Shown here: positions 13,465-16,121 of the stretch, one piece after another
Layout of the letters: every line of letters begins with the position of its first letter
Position numbering within the stretch: the stretch's first letter is position 1
Assembly: GCA_019119745.1 (NCBI GenBank)
Contig: DWWI01000220.1
Location: 1 to 16,121 of the forward strand
DNA length: 16,121 nucleotides
Reading direction: 5' to 3'
Source: Candidatus Mediterraneibacter gallistercoris
GTDB lineage: Bacteria; Bacillota_A; Clostridia; Lachnospirales; Lachnospiraceae
Program-made: the position numbers and the translations under genes
The notes under the pieces: model-generated
Told to the model about the DNA's origin: nothing
What the model saw: the letters and a program-made list of their open reading frames with translations, nothing else
Databases searched by the model: none

Positions 13465-14322
13465 TCAGCGTTCCCAGCGGCCGGAAGCGCCGCAGGGGAG
13501 CACCAGCCCTGATTCGGTCACCGGCAGGCCGATCTCCTGTGATTCCACATGACCATTCCATGATTTTAATTCAGTGGCTATCATGTAAGTGAGCACTGCC
13601 GGTGCAAGGCCGGTCGTGTATGAGTTTACCAGAAAGAACAGGGCGTCTTTTGACAGGATCTTTGTGCAAAGTTTAATGAGCGGATGGATCATGTCCTCGA
13701 TCTTCCAGATTTCCCCTTTCGGACCTCTTCCATAAGAAGGCGGATCCATGATAATGGCGTCGTAAGTATTCCCTCGTCGTATTTCGCGTTCTACGAATTT
13801 TACACAGTCATCTACCAGCCAGCGGATGGGAGCATCTTTCAGTCCGGAAGACACAGCGTTTTCTTTTGCCCATGTCACCATGCCTTTTGATGCATCCACG
13901 TGTGTGACCTGAGCTCCCGCAGCAGCCGCTGCAAGTGTAGCGCCACCGGTGTAAGCGAACAGGTTCAGTACCTTGACCGGACGTCCGGCACTGCGGATCT
14001 TCTTAGAGAACCAGTCCCAGTTTGTCGCCTGTTCAGGGAAAAGGCCGGTATGCTTGAAACTGAACGGCTTCAGATTAAAAGTAAGAGAACCGTAATGAAT
14101 CTGCCACTGTTTAGGCAGACTGAAAAATTCCCATTCACCGCCTCCTTTTTTGCTGCGGTGGTAATGCCCGTTCATGTGTTTCCATCCTCTGGCGTTTCTG
14201 GGAGTGTCCCAGATGACCTGGGGATCTGGCCGCACAAGAATATAATCCCCCCAGCGTTCCAGCTTCTCTCCTTTTGAACAGTCAATGACTTCATAATCTT
14301 TCCAGTTGTCAGCTATCCACAT
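13465..14322 (-). CDS. Class I SAM-dependent methyltransferase, RlmI/RlmK-related
   Basis: This 285-residue protein has a Rossmann methyltransferase domain with motif I VLNLFAYTGGATLAAA (about 118-133), an acidic residue in THVDASKGM, and motif IV IIMDPPSYGRG. These features place it in the PF10672 group that includes the 23S rRNA cytosine methyltransferase RlmI. It lacks an N-terminal PUA domain, being about 110 residues shorter than RlmI. Where RlmI-type enzymes have a TCSC-like cysteine motif, it has LVNSYTTGL. A cytosine-C5 reaction through that cysteine is therefore doubtful, and the substrate is unknown. Start ATG 14322 follows AAGGA at a 7-nt gap. It is divergent from yedF across a region with a perfect inverted repeat. 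Confidence 0.82.
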   Translation of the reverse strand: MWIADNWKDYEVIDCSKGEKLERWGDYILVRPDPQVIWDTPRNARGWKHMNGHYHRSKKGGGEWEFFSLPKQWQIHYGSLTFNLKPFSFKHTGLFPEQATNWDWFSKKIRSAGRPVKVLNLFAYTGGATLAAAAAGAQVTHVDASKGMVTWAKENAVSSGLKDAPIRWLVDDCVKFVEREIRRGNTYDAIIMDPPSYGRGPKGEIWKIEDMIHPLIKLCTKILSKDALFFLVNSYTTGLAPAVLTYMIATELKSWNGHVESQEIGLPVTESGLVLPCGASGRWER

Positions 14323-14362
14323 AAATATTTCCTTTCCAATTCAACATGCAAATTTGTCAGGT

Positions 14363-14406
14363 GTTACAGTTTATCTGTATATTCAGGAATAAACTGTAAC
14401 CGTCAA
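14363..14406 (-). promoter_or_regulatory. Promoter with perfect 12-bp inverted repeat, upstream of the methyltransferase
   Basis: GTTACAGTTTAT (14363-14374) and ATAAACTGTAAC (14389-14400) are perfect reverse complements 14 nt apart. On the minus strand a TTGACG -35 (14406-14401) abuts one arm, and TATACA (14381-14376) lies between the arms, with a 19-nt spacer. The arms thus cover the promoter spacer and the likely start point, as an operator would. There is also a smaller dyad TACAG/CTGTA at 14365-14379. Confidence 0.45.
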
Positions 14407-14439
14407 GTGATTATAGCACAGATGCGATGGGAAGGGCAA

Positions 14440-14468
14440 TGGACGGAGAAAAAAGTATGTGGTATACT
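14440..14468 (+). promoter_or_regulatory. Promoter for yedF-selD
   Basis: TGGACG (14440-14445) and TATACT (14463-14468) are 17 nt apart, and TGG just before TATACT makes an extended -10. Transcription would start near 14475, leaving about 80 nt before the yedF ATG. Confidence 0.55.
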
Positions 14469-14555
14469 TGAAAGAACAGTTGATATTCGTTAGAAGATCA
14501 TATCTGGAAAAGCTGATGGCGCAAGCCGAACTAAGATGCAAGGAGCGTGATAAAG

Positions 14556-15197
14556 ATGATCACAGTAAATGCAATGGGCGATATCTGCCCGATTCCGGTT
14601 GTAAAGACGAAGAAAGCTCTCGGAGAGCTGAACGGGCCGGGAGAGATAGAGGTTTTGGTGGACAACGAGACAGCGGTTAAGAATGTGACAAAGATGGCTA
14701 AGAGTTCAGGGGCTTCTGCAGAGTCAGAGCAGCTCGGAGAAAAACAGTACCGGGTGCTGATCACGGTGGGAGAAGCTGCGGCAGAGCAGCTTAAGAGCGC
14801 ACATAATGCGGACGCAAAGACTCAGGCTCAGCCGGAGACAGCCGCAGGCTGCAGGACATGCGTAGGCACGGTAGTGGCGATCGGCTCTGACAGGATGGGA
14901 GAGGGCAGTGAAGAGCTGGGACATATCCTCATGAAGAGCTTTATTTTTGCCCTGACCCAGCTGGATGACCTTCCGGATAAAATTCTCTTCTATAATGGCG
15001 GCGCAAAGATCACCGTTGAAGGTTCAGAGAGTCTGGAAGATCTGAAAACCCTTGAGGAACAGGGCGTAGAGATCATGACATGCGGGACATGTCTGGATTA
15101 TTACGGAATTAAGGACAAGCTTGCAATCGGCAGCGTGACGAATATGTACAGTATTGTAGAGACGCTCCAGAGCGCGATGAATGTGATTCGCCCGTAG
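14556..15197 (+). CDS. yedF: Sulfurtransferase-like selenium metabolism protein YedF
   Basis: With the start at ATG 14556 the protein has 213 residues. An in-frame GTG at 14547 lies only one base after the AGGAG ribosome site (14541-14545), which fits 14556 with a 10-nt gap. The N-terminal TusA/SirA-like domain (1-72) has the CPIP motif with C11. The C-terminal half (about 103-213) is DsrE-like, with C176-x2-C179 in TCGTCLDYYGI. The linker carries a further C99-x2-C102 pair. The family is found next to selD in selenium-using bacteria and is thought to handle selenium or sulfur as a persulfide or perselenide. The exact reaction is not established. selD follows 86 nt downstream. Confidence 0.92.
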   Translation: MITVNAMGDICPIPVVKTKKALGELNGPGEIEVLVDNETAVKNVTKMAKSSGASAESEQLGEKQYRVLITVGEAAAEQLKSAHNADAKTQAQPETAAGCRTCVGTVVAIGSDRMGEGSEELGHILMKSFIFALTQLDDLPDKILFYNGGAKITVEGSESLEDLKTLEEQGVEIMTCGTCLDYYGIKDKLAIGSVTNMYSIVETLQSAMNVIRP

Positions 15198-15233
15198 AGA
15201 ATTTACCGCCTTTTTGGCGAGTTCAGGTTTCAG

Positions 15234-15251
15234 GTTACTGCTTACAGTAAC
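15234..15251 (+). other. Hairpin between yedF and selD
   Basis: GTTACTG (15234-15240) and CAGTAAC (15245-15251) form a perfect 7-bp stem with a 4-nt loop. There is no T-tract. It lies about 19 nt before the selD ribosome site GGGAGG (15270-15275). Confidence 0.4.
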
Positions 15252-15283
15252 GGCTTTAAATCAGACTATGGGAGGTACAGAAT

Positions 15284-16121
15284 ATGAAAGAAGAAATCCG
15301 TCTGACACAGTTTGCAAAGCATGGAGGATGCGCGGCAAAGATCGGACCGGACACGCTTTCCCGCGTACTCGGACGTCTGCCGAAGTTCAGTGATCCGGAT
15401 CTGGTCGTCGGATTTGAGACGTCGGATGACGCAGCGGTATATAAGATTACGGATGATGTGGCGGTGATTCAGACTCTTGATTTTTTCACGCCGGTGGTGG
15501 ATGATCCCTATACGTTCGGCCAGGTGGCGGCCACAAATGCATTAAGCGATGTATACGCCATGGGCGGGGAGCCTAAGATCGCGCTGAATATCGTATGTTT
15601 CCCGGGAGATCTTGATCCGGATATCTTAGGAGAGATATTAAGAGGCGGCGCAGACAAGGTAAGAGAAGCGGGGGCAGTTCTTGTGGGAGGCCATTCGATT
15701 CAGGACGATGTGCCGAAATACGGGTTGTCCGTGGCCGGACTTGTGCATCCGGATCATGTGTATAAAAACTTCGGATGCAGGAAAGGCGATGTGCTGATCC
15801 TTACAAAACAGCTCGGAAGCGGGATCATCAATACGGCGGTAAAAGCGCAGATGGCATCGCCGGAGTCAGAGCGGGAAGTGATCCGTGTTATGACAACATT
15901 GAACAAAAAAGCGAAGGAAGCGGCGGCAGGATTTACTGTACATGCCTGTACGGACGTGACCGGATTCGGACTGCTGGGACACTGCGCGGAGATGGCAGAC
16001 GCCAGCAGGGCGGTGATCGAGCTCGGAGCAGAAGGAATTGCTTTTATGCAGAATGCTAAAGAATATGCCGAGATGGGACTGATCCCGGGCGGCGCATACA
16101 GGAATCAGGAGCATGTCAGCC
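15284..16121 (+). CDS. selD: Selenide, water dikinase (3' end beyond window)
   Basis: This open frame runs from ATG 15284 to the window edge, giving the first 279 residues of a protein usually near 345. It makes selenophosphate from selenide and ATP for selenoprotein and selenouridine synthesis. The N-terminus [16 protein letters not shown] carries the catalytic pair C16 and K19. Metal and ATP-binding stretches are [48 protein letters not shown] and [11 protein letters not shown]. The catalytic position is Cys encoded by TGC, not selenocysteine, and I found no in-frame TGA. A GGGAGG ribosome site lies 8 nt before the ATG. It is probably in one transcript with yedF; selA, selB and a selC tRNA may follow outside the window. 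Confidence 0.95.
   Translation, partial: MKEEIRLTQFAKHGGCAAKIGPDTLSRVLGRLPKFSDPDLVVGFETSDDAAVYKITDDVAVIQTLDFFTPVVDDPYTFGQVAATNALSDVYAMGGEPKIALNIVCFPGDLDPDILGEILRGGADKVREAGAVLVGGHSIQDDVPKYGLSVAGLVHPDHVYKNFGCRKGDVLILTKQLGSGIINTAVKAQMASPESEREVIRVMTTLNKKAKEAAAGFTVHACTDVTGFGLLGHCAEMADASRAVIELGAEGIAFMQNAKEYAEMGLIPGGAYRNQEHVS

Noticed and set aside
14459..14680. A 73-codon + strand frame overlapping the yedF start
   Set aside because: It starts with GTG inside the yedF promoter region and ends within yedF in another frame; no ribosome site was seen.
15284..16121. Selenocysteine (TGA) in selD or a frameshift
   Set aside because: The catalytic codon is TGC, the frame stays open to the window end, and all motifs are in one frame.

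Overview
The window looks like a chromosomal segment of a gut-type Clostridia, most likely family Lachnospiraceae. The grounds are the gene set: FabK as the enoyl reductase, a fused AccD-AccA carboxyltransferase, a FabT-type MarR regulator, an Ala/Lys-rich protein that looks like DUF6465, a CmpB-type membrane protein, and a YedF-SelD selenium pair. The species cannot be told from the sequence alone.

Positions 75-10539 hold a type II fatty-acid synthesis operon, all on the + strand: acpP, fabK, fabD, fabG, fabF, accB, fabZ, accC, fused accDA, a second FabK/nitronate-monooxygenase-like gene, and a fabT-like regulator. Together they encode acetyl-CoA carboxylase (biotin carrier, biotin carboxylase, carboxyltransferase), malonyl transfer to ACP, and the elongation cycle (condensation, ketoreduction, dehydration, enoyl reduction). 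fabH and the main operon promoter are not in the window and probably lie upstream. Some junctions are very tight: fabK/fabD overlap by 8 nt and fabD/fabG by 7 nt. Four spacers (fabG-fabF, accB-fabZ, accC-accDA, accDA-fabK2) are unusually long and filled with inverted repeats that begin at or within 10 nt of the upstream stop codon.

The strongest unusual signal is in two of these spacers. 2932-3053 and 5089-5222 can fold into the same multibranched architecture: a closing stem, a long variable hairpin, a short GGC/GCC hairpin, and a terminal hairpin with the conserved halves GAGATGAA and GGAATCGA. The stems differ in sequence between the copies but keep their pairing. This looks like a structured RNA or a small dispersed palindromic element, not random spacer. 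The accC-accDA and accDA-fabK2 spacers carry a different palindrome family that shares TAACAGTTCAGCC next to the stop codon.

Positions 10560-12859 hold a DUF6465-like Ala/Lys-rich protein with its own promoter, a leader that can hide its ribosome binding site, and a strong terminator. An HD-domain phosphohydrolase and a Sir2 deacylase follow, and a bidirectional terminator closes this block. On the minus strand (12858-14322) are a class I SAM methyltransferase and a CmpB-like five-helix membrane protein. A divergent promoter region with a perfect 12-bp inverted repeat separates these from yedF and selD on the + strand (14556-16121). They start a selenium-utilisation locus that runs off the window end; selD is cut by the window edge.
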